64,000 nt of DNA from Ptiloglossa arizonensis. Taxonomy: Eukaryota > Arthropoda > Insecta > Hymenoptera > Colletidae. The notes beneath the pieces are model-generated. The model worked only from the letters and a program-made list of their open reading frames with translations. It searched no databases and had not been told where the DNA came from. Positions 25,350 through 37,400 of the stretch are shown one piece after another (position 1 is the stretch's first letter; each line of letters opens with the position of its first letter). The stretch covers positions 248,001 through 312,000 of the forward strand of contig NW_027478597.1 of the NCBI RefSeq assembly GCF_051014685.1, written 5' to 3'. The position numbers and the translations under genes were made by a program.

Positions 25350-28300
25350 TTGACCTAACCCAAAAATTCCTGTTGCGTGTGAAAGTAAAAACTCGCCCGA
25401 TGACAACGGTATGTGTATTTTTTCTCTAGCCCATTCTGGTTAAGCGTTTGGAGCAGCAGAAATGCGAAAAATTTGTTGTCTTCTCAACCATTTCTTAGCT
25501 TCAAAGTCCCATATCTCGCGAACGGATTGACCTAACCCAAAAATTCCAATTGCATCTGAAAGTAGAATCTCGCCCGATTACAACGGTATGTGTATTTTTT
25601 CCCTAGGCCATTCTGGTTAAGCGTTTGAATCAGCAGAATTGCGAAAAATTTTTTGCCTTCTCAACCATTTCTTGGCTTCAAACTCCCATATCTCGCGAAC
25701 GGATTGACCTAACCCAAAAATTCCTAGTGCATCTGAAAGTAGAAACAGGCCCGATTACAACGGTATGTGTATTTTTTCCCTAGGCCATTCTGGTTAAGCG
25801 TTTGGATCAGCAGAATAGCGAAAAATGTTTTGCCTTCTCTACCATTTCTTGGCTTCAAACTCCCATATCTCCGAACGGATTGACATAACCCAAAAATTCC
25901 TATTGCATCTGAAAGTAGAAACTCGCCCGATTACAAAGCTATGTGTATTTTTTCCCTAGGACATTCTGGTTAAGCGTTTTGAGCAGCAGAATTGCGAAAA
26001 ATTTGTTGCCTTCTCAACCATTTCTTGGCTTCGAACTCCCATATCTCGCGAAAGGATTGACCTAACCCAAAAATTCCTGTTGCGTCTGAAAGTAGAAACT
26101 CGCCCGATTACAACGGTATGTGTATTTTTTCCCTAGGACATTCTGGTTAAGCGTTTGGAGCAGCAGAAGTGCGAAAACTTTGTTGTCTTCTTAACCATTT
26201 CTTGGCTTCAAACTCCCATATCTCGCGATCGGATTGACCTTACCCAAAAATTCCTGTTGCGTGTGAAAGTAGAAAATCGCCCGATTACAACGGTATGTGT
26301 ATTTATTCCCTAGGCCATTCTGGTTAAGCGTTTGGAGCAACAGAAGTGCGAAAAATTTGTTGTCTTCTCAAACAATTCTTGGCTTCAAACTCCCACATCT
26401 CCCGAACGGATTGACCTAACCCAAAACTTCCTATTGCATCTGAAAGTAGAAACTCGCCCGATTACAACGGTATGTGTATTTTTTCCCTAGGCCATTCTGG
26501 TTAAGCGTTTGGATCAGTAGAATTGCGAAAAATGTTTTGCCTTCTCTACCATTTCTTGGCTTCAAACTCCCATATTTCGCGAACGGATTGACCTAACCCA
26601 AAAATTCCAATTGCATCTGAAAGTAGAATCTCGCCCGATTACAACGGTATGTGTATTTTTTCCCTAGGCCATTCTGGTTAAGCGTTTGAATCAGCAGAAT
26701 TGCGAAAAATTTTTTGCCTTCTCAACCATTTCTTGGCTTCAAACTCCCATATCTCGCGAACGGATTGACCTAACCCAAAAATTCCTATTGCATCTGAAAG
26801 TCGAAACTCGCCCGATTACAACGGTATGTGTATTTTTTCCCTAGGCCATTCTGGTTAAGCGTTTGGAGCAGCAGAATTGCGAAAAATATTTTGCCTTCTC
26901 AACCATTTCTTGGCTTCAAACTCCCATATCTCGCGAACGGATTGACCTAATCCAAAAATTCCTATCGCATCTGAAAGTAGAAACTCGCCCGATTACAACG
27001 GTATGTGTATTTTTTCCCTAGGCCATTCTGGTTACGCGTTTGGAGCAGCAGAAGTGCGAAAACTTTGTTGTCTTCTTAACCATTTCTTGGCTTCAAACTC
27101 CCATATCTCGCGAACGGATTGACCTAACCCAAAAATTCCTGCTGCGTGTGAAAGTAGAAACTCGCCCGAATACAACGGTATGTGTATTTTTTCCCTAGCC
27201 CATTCTGGTTAAGCGTTTGGAGCAGCAGAATTGCGAAAAATTTGTTGTCTTCTCAACCATTCCTTGTCTTCAAACTCCCATATCTCGCGAACGGAATGAC
27301 CTAACCTAAAAATTCCTATTGCAACTGAAAGTAGAAACTCGCCCGATTACAACGGTATGTGTATTTTTTCCCTAGGCCATTCTGGTTACGCGTTTGGAGC
27401 AGCAGAAGTGCGAAAACTTTGCTGTCTTCTTAACCATTTCTTGGCTTCAAACTCCCATATCTCGCGAACGGATTGACCTAACCCAAAAATTCCTGTTGCG
27501 TCTTTAAGTAGAAACTCGCCCGATTACAACGGTATGTGTATTTTTTCCCTAGGCCATTCTGGTTACGCGTTTGGAGAAGCAGAAGTGCGATAACTTTGTT
27601 GTCTTCTTAACCATTTCTTGGCTTCAAACTCCCATATCTCGCGAACGGATTGACCTAACCAAAAAATTCCTAGTGCATCTGAAAGTAGAAACACCCCAGA
27701 TTACAACGGTATGTGTATTTTTTCCCTAGGCCATTCTGGTTAAGCGTTTGGATCAGCAGAATAGCGAAAAATGTTTTGCCTTCTCTACCATTTCTTGGCT
27801 TCAAACTCCCATATCTCCGAACGGATTGACATAACCCAAAAATTCCTATTGCATCTGAAAGTAGAAACTCGCCCGATTACAAAGGTATGTGTATTTTTTC
27901 CCTAGGACATTCTGGTTAAGCGTTTTGAGCAGCCGAATTGCGAAAAATTTGTTGCCTTCTCAACCATTTCTTGGCTTCGAACTCCCATATCTCGCGAAAG
28001 GATTGACCTTACCCAAAAATTCCTGTTGCGTGTGAAAGTAGAAAATCGCCCGATTACAACGGTATGTGTATTTTTTCCCTAGGCCATTCTGGTTAAGCGT
28101 TTGGATCAGCAGAATTGCGAAAAATATTTTGCCTTCTCAACCATTTCTTGGCTTCAAACTCCCATATCTCGCGAACGGATTGACCTAATCCAAAAATTCC
28201 TATTGCATCTGAAAGTAGAAACTCGCCCGATTACAACGGTATGTGTATTTTTTCCCTAGGCCATTCTGGTTACGCGTTTGGATCAGCAGAATTGCGAAAA

Positions 28301-28866
28301 ATTGTATGCCTTCTCAACCATTTCTTGGCTTCAAACTCCCATATCTCGCGAACGGATTGACCTAACCCAAAAATTCCTATTGCATCTGAAAGTCGAAACT
28401 CGCCCGATTACAACGGTATGTGTATTTTTTCCCTAGGCCATTCTGGTTAAGCGATTGGAGCAGCAGAATTGCGAAAAATTTTTTGCCTTCTCAACCATTC
28501 CTTGGCTTCAAACTCCCATATCACGCGAACGGATTGACCTAACCCAAAAATTCCTGTTGCGTCTTTAAGTAGAAACTCGCCCGATTACAACGGTATGTGT
28601 ATTTTCTCCCTAGGCCATTCTGGTTAAGCGTTTGGAGCAGCAGAAGTGCGAAAACTTTGTTGTCTTCTTAACCATTTCTTGGCTTCAAACTCCCATATCT
28701 CGCGAACGGATTGACCTAACCCAAAAATTCCTATTGCATCTGAAAGTAGAAACAGGCGCGATTACAACGGTATTTGTATTTTTTCCCTAGGCCATTCTGG
28801 TTAAGCGTTTGGAGCAACAGAATTGCAAAAATCTTTTGCCTTCTCAATCATTTCTTGGCTTCAAAC
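25350..28866. repeat. Family A monomers, mixed, with a module repeated at 34,448
   Basis: The allele tttctctagc at 25,421 recurs at 34,445 (offset 9,024, 51 x 177 minus 3). The match continues through aatctcgcccg, gtttgaatcag, gaatagcg, the 2-base-deleted tctccgaacgg and ggacattctgg to about 26,180. From 27,019 the ttacgcgtttgg allele (containing ACGCGT) appears, and acaccccaga at 27,691 recurs at 35,653 and 37,600. No unrelated DNA was seen. Confidence 0.83.
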
Positions 28867-31800
28867 TCCCATATCTCGCGAACGGATTGACCTAACCCAA
28901 AAATTCCTGTTGCGTCTTTAAGTAGAAACTCGCCCGATTACAACGGTATGTGTATTTTTTCCCTAGGCCACTCTGGTTAAGCATTTGAAGCAGCAGAATT
29001 GCGAAAAAATTTTTGCCGTCTCAACCCTTTCTTAGCTTCAAACTCCCATATCTCGCGAACGGATTGCCCTAACCCAAAAATTCCTGTTGCTTGTGAAAGT
29101 AAAAACTCGCCCGATTACAAAGGTATGTGTATTTTTTCCCTAGGCCATTCTGGTTAAGCGTTTGGAGCAGCAGAATTGTGAAAAATTTTTTGCCTTCTCT
29201 ACCATTTCTTGGCTTCAAACTCCAATATCTCGCGAACGGATTGACCTAACCCAAAAATTTCTATTGCATCTGAAAGTAGAAACAGGCCCGATTACAACGA
29301 TATCTGTATTTTTTCCCTAGGCCATTCTGGTTAAGCGTTTGGAGCAGCAGAATTGCGAAAAAATTTTTGCCGTCTCAACCATTTCTTGGCTTCAAACTCC
29401 CATACCTCGCGAACGGATTGACCTAACCCAAAAATTCCTGTTGCGTGTGAAAGTAAAACCTCGCCCGATTACAACGGTATGTGTATTTTTTCCCTAGCCC
29501 ATTCTGGTTAAGCGTTTCGATCAGCAGAATTGCGAAGAATGTTTTGCCTTCTCTACCATTTCTTGGCTTCAAACTCACATATCTCGCGAACGGATTGACC
29601 TAACCCAAAAATTCCTATTGCATCTGAAAGTAGAAGCTCGCCCGACTACAACGGTATGTGTATTTTTTCGCTAGGCCATTCTGGTTAAGCGTTTGGAGCA
29701 GCAGAAGTGCGAAAAATTTGTTGTCTTCTCAACCATTTCTTGGCTTCAAACTCCCATATCTCCCGAACGGATTGACCTAACACAAAAATTCCTATTGCAT
29801 CTGAAAGTAGAAACTCGCCCGATTACAAAGGTATGTGTATTTTTTTCCTAGGCCATTCTGGTTAAGCGTTTGGATCAGCAGAATTGCGAAAAATTGTATG
29901 CCTTCTCAACCATTTCTTGCCTTCAAACTCCCATATCTCGCGAACGGATTGACCTTACCCAAAAATTTCTGCTGCGTCTGAAAGTAGAAACTCGCCCTAT
30001 GACAACAGTATGCGTATTTTTTCCCTAGGCCATTCTGGTTAAGCGTTTGGAGCTGCAGAATTGCGAAAGATTTGTTGTCTTCTCAACCATTTCTTAGCCT
30101 CAAACTCCCATATCTAGCGAACGGATTGACCTAACCCAAAAATTCCTATTGCATCTGAAAGTAGAAACTCGCGCGATTACAAAGGTATGTGTATTTTTTC
30201 CCTAGGCCATTCTGGTTAAGCGTTTGGAGCAGCAGAATTGTGAAAAATTTTTTGCCTTCTCTACCATTTCTTGGCTTCAAACTCCCATATCTCGTGAACG
30301 GATTGACCTAACCCAAAAATTTCTATTGCATCTGAAAATAGAAACAGGCCCGATTACAACGGTATGTGTATTTTTTCCCTAGGCCATTCTGGTTAAGCGT
30401 TTGGAGCAGCAGAATTGCGAAAAATTTTTTGCCTTCTCAACCATTCCTTGTCTTCAAACTCCCATATCTCGCGAACGGATGGACCTTACCCAAAATTTCC
30501 TATTGTAACTGAAAGTAGAAACTCGCACGATTACAACGGTATGTGTATTTTTTCCCTAGGCCACTCTGGTTAAGCATTTGAAGCAGCAGAATTGCGAAAA
30601 ATGTTTTGCCTTCTCAACCATTTCTTGGCTTCAAACTCCCATATCTAGCGAACGGATTGACCTAACCCAAAAATTTCTATTGGATCTGAAAGTAGAAACA
30701 CGCCCGATTACAACGGTATGTGTATTTTTTCCCTAGGCCATTTTGGTTAAGCGTTTGGAGCAGCAGAATTGCGAAAAATTTTTTGCCTTCTCAATCATTC
30801 CTTGTCTTCAAACTCCCATATCTCGCGAACGGATTGACCTAACCCAAAAATTCCTGTTGCGTGTGAAAGTAAAAACTCGCCCGATTACAACGGTATGTGT
30901 ATTTTTTCTCTAGCCCATTCTGGTTAAGCGTTTGGAGCAGCAGAAATGCGAAAAATTTGTTGTCTTCTCAACCATTTCTTAGCTTCAAAGTCCCATATCT
31001 CGCGAACGGATTGACCTAACCCAAAAATTCCTGTTGCGTCTTTAAGTAGAAACTCGCCCGATTACAACGGTATGTGTATTTTTTCCCTAGGCCACTCTGG
31101 TTAAGCATTTGAAGCAGCAGAATTGCGAAAAAATTTTTGCCGTCTCAACCCTTTCTTAGCTTCAAACTCCCATATCTCGCGAACGGATTGCCCTAACCCA
31201 AAAATTCCTGTTGCTTGTGAAAGTAAAAACTCGCCCGATTACAAAGGTATGTGTATTTTTTCCCTAGGCCATTCTGGTTAAGCGTTTGGAGCAGCAGAAT
31301 TGTGAAAAATTTTTTGCCTTCTCTACCATTTCTTGGCTTCAAACTCCAATATCTCGCGAACGGATTGACCTAACCCAAAAATTTCTATTGCATCTGAAAG
31401 TAGAAACAGGCCCGATTACAACGATATCTGTATTTTTTCCCTAGGCCATTCTGGTTAAGCGTTTGGAGCAGCAGAATTGCGAAAAAATTTTTGCCGTCTC
31501 AACCATTTCTTGGCTTCAAACTCCCATACCTCGCGAACGGATTGACCTAACCCAAAAATTCCTGTTGCGTGTGAAAGTAAAACCTCGCCCGATTACAACG
31601 GTATGTGTATTTTTTCCCTAGCCCATTCTGGTTAAGCGTTTCGATCAGCAGAATTGCGAAGAATGTTTTGCCTTCTCTACCATTTCTTGGCTTCAAACTC
31701 ACATATCTCGCGAACGGATTGACCTAACCCAAAAATTCCTATTGCATCTGAAAGTAGAAGCTCGCCCGACTACAACGGTATGTGTATTTTTTCGCTAGGC

Positions 31801-34447
31801 CATTCTGGTTAAGCGTTTGGAGCAGCAGAAGTGCGAAAAATTTGTTGTCTTCTCAACCATTTCTTGGCTTCAAACTCCCATATCTCCCGAACGGATTGAC
31901 CTAACACAAAAATTCCTATTGCATCTGAAAGTAGAAACTCGCCCGATTACAAAGGTATGTGTATTTTTTTCCTAGGCCATTCTGGTTAAGCGTTTGGATC
32001 AGCAGAATTGCGAAAAATTGTAAGCCTTCTCAACCATTTCTTGCCTTCAAACTCCCATATCTCGCGAACGGATTGACCTTACCCAAAAATTTCTGCTGCG
32101 TCTGAAAGTAGAAACTCGCCCTATGACAACAGTATGCGTATTTTTTCCCTAGGCCATTCTGGTTAAGCGTTTGGAGCTGCAGAATTGCGAAAGATTTGTT
32201 GTCTTCTCAACCATTTCTTAGCCTCAAACTCCCATATCTAGCGAACGGATTGACCTAACCCAAAAATTCCTATTGCATCTGAAAGTAGAAACTCGCGCGA
32301 TTACAAAGGTATGTGTATTTTTTCCCTAGGCCATTCTGGTTAAGCGTTTGGAGCAGCAGAATTGTGAAAAATTTTTTGCCTTCTCTACCATTTCTTGGCT
32401 TCAAACTCCCATATCTCGTGAACGGATTGACCTAACCCAAAAATTTCTATTGCATCTGAAAGTAGAAACAGGCCCGATTACAACGGTATGTGTATTTTTT
32501 CCCTAGGCCATTCTGGTTAAGCGTTTGGAGCAGCAGAATTGCGAAAAATTTTTTGCCTTCTCAACCATTCCTTGTCTTCAAACTCCCATATCTCGCGAAC
32601 GGATGGACCTTACCCAAAATTTCCTATTGTAACTGAAAGTAGAAACTCGCACGATTACAACGGTATGTGTATTTTTTCCCTAGGCCACTCTGGTTAAGCA
32701 TTTGAAGCAGCAGAATTGCGAAAAATGTTTTGCCTTCTCAACCATTTCTTGGCTTCAAACTCCCATATCTAGCGAACGGATTGACCTAACCCAAAAATTT
32801 CTATTGGATCTGAAAGTAGAAACACGCCCGATTACAACGGTATGTGTATTTTTTCCCTAGGCCATTTTGGTTAAGCGTTTGGAGCAGCAGAATTGCGAAA
32901 AATTTTTTGCCTTCTCAATCATTCCTTGTCTTCAAACTCCCATATCTCGCGAACGGATTGACCTAACCCAAAAATTCCTGTTGCGTGTGAAAGTAAAAAC
33001 TCGCCCGATTACAACGGTATGTGTATTTTTTCTCTAGCCCATTCTGGTTAAGCGTTTGGAGCAGCAGAAATGCGAAAAATTTGTTGTCTTCTCAACCATT
33101 TCTTAGCTTCAAAGTCCCATATCTCGCGAACGGATTGACCTAACCCAAAAATTCCTGTTGCGTCTTTAAGTAGAAACTCGCCCGATTACAACGGTATGTG
33201 TATTTTTTCCCTAGGCCACTCTGGTTAAGCATTTGAAGCAGCAGAATTGCGAAAAAATTTTTGCCGTCTCAACCCTTCCTTAGCTTCAAACTCCCATATC
33301 TCGCGAACGGATTGCCCTAACCCAAAAATTCCTGTTGCTTGTGAAAGTAAAAACTCGCCCGATTACAAAGGTATGTGTATTTTTTCCCTAGGCCATTCTG
33401 GTTAAGCGTTTGGAGCAGCAGAATTGTGAAAAATTTTTTGCCTTCTCTACCATTTCTTGGCTTCAAACTCCAATATCTCGCGAACGGATTGACCTAACCC
33501 AAAAATTTCTATTGCATCTGAAAGTAGAAACAGGCCCGATTACAACGATATCTGTATTTTTTCCCTAGGCCATTCTGGTTAAGCGTTTGGAGCAGCAGAA
33601 TTGCGAAAAAATTTTTGCCGTCTCAACCATTTCTTGGCTTCAAACTCCCATACCTCGCGAACGGATTGACCTAACCCAAAAATTCCTGTTGCGTGTGAAA
33701 GTAAAACCTCGCCCGATTACAACGGTATGTGTATTTTTTCCCTAGCCCATTCTGGTTAAGCGTTTCGATCAGCAGAATTGCCAAGAATGTTTTGCCTTCT
33801 CTACCATTTCTTGGCTTCAAACTCACATATCTCGCGAACGGATTGACCTAACCCAAAAATTCCTATTGCATCTGAAAGTAGAAGCTCGCCCGACTACAAC
33901 GGTATGTGTATTTTTTCGCTAGGCCATTCTGGTTAAGCGTTTGGAGCAGCAGAAGTGCGAAAAATTTGTTGTCTTCTCAACCATTTCTTGGCTTCAAACT
34001 CCCATATCTCCCGAACGGATTGACCTAACACAAAAATTCCTATTGCATCTGAAAGTAGAAACTCGCCCGATTACAAAGGTATGTGTATTTTTTTCCTAGG
34101 CCATTCTGGTTAAGCGTTTGGATCAGCAGAATTGCGAAAAATTGTATGCCTTCTCAACCATTTCTTGCCTTCAAACTCCCATATCTCGCGAACGGATTGA
34201 CCTTACCCAAAAATTTCTGCTGCGTCTGAAAGTAGAAACTCGCCCTATGACAACAGTATGCGTATTTTTTCCCTAGGCCATTCTGGTTAAGCGTTTGGAG
34301 CTGCAGAATTGCGAAAGATTTGTTGTCTTCTCAACCATTTCTTAGCCTCAAACTCCCATATCTAGCGAACGGATTGACCTAACCCAAAAATTCCTATTGC
34401 ATCTGAAAGTAGAAACTCGCGCGATTACAAAGGTATGTGTATTTTTT
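28867..34447. repeat. 12-monomer HOR (2,124 bp), about 2.6 tandem copies
   Basis: The marker tgcgtcttta occurs at 28,911, 31,035 and 33,159, exactly 2,124 = 12 x 177 apart. Copies are 28,867-30,990, 30,991-33,114 and the partial 33,115-34,447. Few differences were seen: gaaaatag near 30,336 against gaaagtag; ttgtaagcc near 32,019 against ttgtatgcc; cccttcctt near 33,273 against ccctttctt; gccaagaatg near 33,779 against gcgaagaatg. The left edge is at the ctccc/gtccc difference (28,866/30,990). The right edge is where ttttttccctagg becomes ttttttctctagccc (about 34,448). Near-identity indicates recent amplification. Confidence 0.92.
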
Positions 34448-37400
34448 CTCTAGCCCATTCTGGTTAAGCGTTTGGAGCAGCAGAAATGCGAAAAATTTGT
34501 TGTCTTCTCAACCATTTCTTAGCTTCAAAGTCCCATATCTCGCGAACGGATTGACCTAACCCAAAAATTCCAATTGCATCTGAAAGTAGAATCTCGCCCG
34601 ATTACAACGGTATGTGTATTTTTTCCCTAGGCCATTCTGGTTAAGCGTTTGAATCAGCAGAATTGCGAAAAATTTTTTGCCTTCTCAACCATTTCTTGGC
34701 TTCAAACTCCCATATCTCGCGAACGGATTGACCTAACCCAAAAATTCCTAGTGCATCTGAAAGTAGAAACAGGCCCGATTACAACGGTATGTGTATTTTT
34801 TCCCTAGGCCATTCTGGTTAAGCGTTTGGATCAGCAGAATAGCGAAAAATGTTTTGCCTTCTCTACCATTTCTTGGCTTCAAACTCCCATATCTCCGAAC
34901 GGATTGACATAACCCAAAAATTCCTATTGCATCTGAAAGTAGAAACTCGCCCGATTACAAAGCTATGTGTATTTTTTCCCTAGGACATTCTGGTTAAGCG
35001 TTTTGAGCAGCAGAATTGCGAAAAATTTGTTGCCTTCTCAACCATTTCTTGGCTTCGAACTCCCATATCTCGCGAAAGGATTGACCTAACCCAAAAATTC
35101 CTGTTGCGTCTGAAAGTAGAAACTCGCCCGATTACAACGGTATGTGTATTTTTTCCCTAGGACATTCTGGTTAAGCGTTTGGAGCAGCAGAATTGCGAAA
35201 ACTTTGTTGTCTTCTTAACCATTTCTTGGCTTCAAACTCCCATATCTCGCGAACGGAATGACCTAACCTAAGAATTCCTATTGCAACTGAAAGTAGAAAC
35301 TCGCCCGATTACAAAGGTATGTGTATTTTTTCCCTAGGCCATTCTGGTTACGCGTTTGGAGCAGCAGAAGTGCGAAAACTTTGTTGTCTTCTTAAACATT
35401 TCTTGGCTTCAAACTCCCATATCTCGCGAACGGATTGACCTAACCCAAAAATTCCTGTTGCGTCTTTAAGTAGAAACTCGCCCGATTACAACGGTATGTG
35501 TATTTTTTCCCTAGGCCATTCTGGTTACGCGTTTGGAGAAGCAGAAGTGCGACAACTTTGTTGTCTTCTTAACCATTTCTTGGCTTCAAACTCCCATATC
35601 TCGCGAACGGATTGACCTAACCAAAAAATTCCTAGTGCATCTGAAAGTAGAAACACCCCAGATTACAACGGTATGTGTATTTTTTCCCTAGGCCATTCTG
35701 GTTAAGCGTTTGGATCAGCAGAAGAGCGAAAAATGTTTTGCCTTCTCTACCATTTCTTGGCTTCAAACTCCCATATCTCGTGAACGGATTGACCTAACCC
35801 AAAAATTCCTGTTGCGTGTGAAAGTAGAAGCTCGCCCGAATACAACGGTATGTGTATTTTTCCCCTAGCCCATTCTGGTTAAGCGTTTGGAGCAGCAGAA
35901 TTGCGAAAAATTTGTTGTCTTCTCAACCATTTCTTCGCTTCAAAGTCCCATATCTCGCGAACGGATTGACCAAACACAAAAATTCCTGCTGCGTGTGAAA
36001 GTAGAAACTCGCCCGATTACAACGGTGGGCGTATTTTTTCCCTAGGCCATTCTGGTTAAGCGTTTGGAGCAGCAGAATTGCGAAAAATTTTTTGCCTTCT
36101 CAACCATTCCTTGTCTTCAAACTCCCATATCTCGCGAACGGATTGACCTAACCCAAAAATTCCTATTGTAACTGAAAGTGGAATCTCGCCCGATTACAAC
36201 GGTATGTGTATTTTTTCCCTAGGCCACACTGGTTAACCATTTGAAGCAGCAGAATTGCGAAAAAATTTTTGCCGTCTCAACCATTTCTTAGCTTCAAAGT
36301 CCCATATCTCGCGAATGGATTGACCTAACCCATAAATTCCTATTGTAACTGAAAGTGGAAACTCGCCCGATTACAACGGTGTGTGTATTCTTTCCCAAGG
36401 CCATTCTGGTTAAGCGTTTGGAGCAGCAGAATTGCGAAAAATTTTTTGCCTTCTCAACCATTTCTTGGCTTCAAACTCCCATATCTCGCGAACGGATTGA
36501 CCTAACCCAAAAATTCCTGTTGCGTCTTTAAGTAGAAACTCGCCCGATTACAACGGTATGTGTATTTTTTCCCTAGGCCATTCTGGTTACGCGTTTGGAG
36601 CAGCAGAATTGCGAAAACTTTGTTGTCTTCTTAACCATTTCTTGGCTTCAAACTCCCATATCTCGCGAACGGATTGACCTAACCCAATAATTCCTGTTGC
36701 GTGTGAAAGTAGAAACTCGCCCGATTACAACGGTATGTGTATTTTTTCCCTAGGCCATTCTGGTTAAGCGTTTGGATCAGCAGAATTGCGAAAAATGTTT
36801 TGCCTTCTCAACCATTTCTTGGCTTCAAACTCCCATATCTCGCGAACGGATTGACCTAACCCAATAATTCCTGTTGCGTGTGAAAGTAGAAACTCGCCCG
36901 ATTACAACGGTATGTGTATTTTTTCCCTAGGCCATTCTGGTTAAGCGTTTGGATCAGCAGAATTGCGAAAAATGTTTTGCCTTCTCAACCATTTCTTGGC
37001 TTCAAACTCCCATATCTCGCGAACGGATTGACCTAATCCAAAAATTCCTATTGCAACTGAAAGTAGAAACTCGCCCGAATACAACGGTATGTGTATTTTT
37101 TCCCTAGCCCATTCTGGTTAAGCGTTTGGAGCAGCAGAATTGCGAAAAATTTGTTGTCTTCTCAACCATTCCTTGTCTTCAAACTCCCATATCTCGCGAA
37201 CGGAATGACCTAACCTAAGAATTCCTATTGCAACTGAAAGTAGAAACTCGCCCGATTACAACGGTATGTGTATTTTTTCCCTAGGCCATTCTGGTTACGC
37301 GTTTGGAGCAGCAGAAGTGCGAAAACTTTGTTGTCTTCTTAAACATTTCTTGGCTTCAAACTCCCATATCTCGCGAACGGATTGACCTAACCCAAAAATT

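Noticed and set aside
25860..25880. The 2-base-deleted tctccgaacgg allele as a transposon excision footprint
   Set aside because: It recurs identically near 27,813, 34,894, 37,727, 39,670 and 41,085 as part of amplified blocks. It is an ordinary small deletion copied by HOR expansion.
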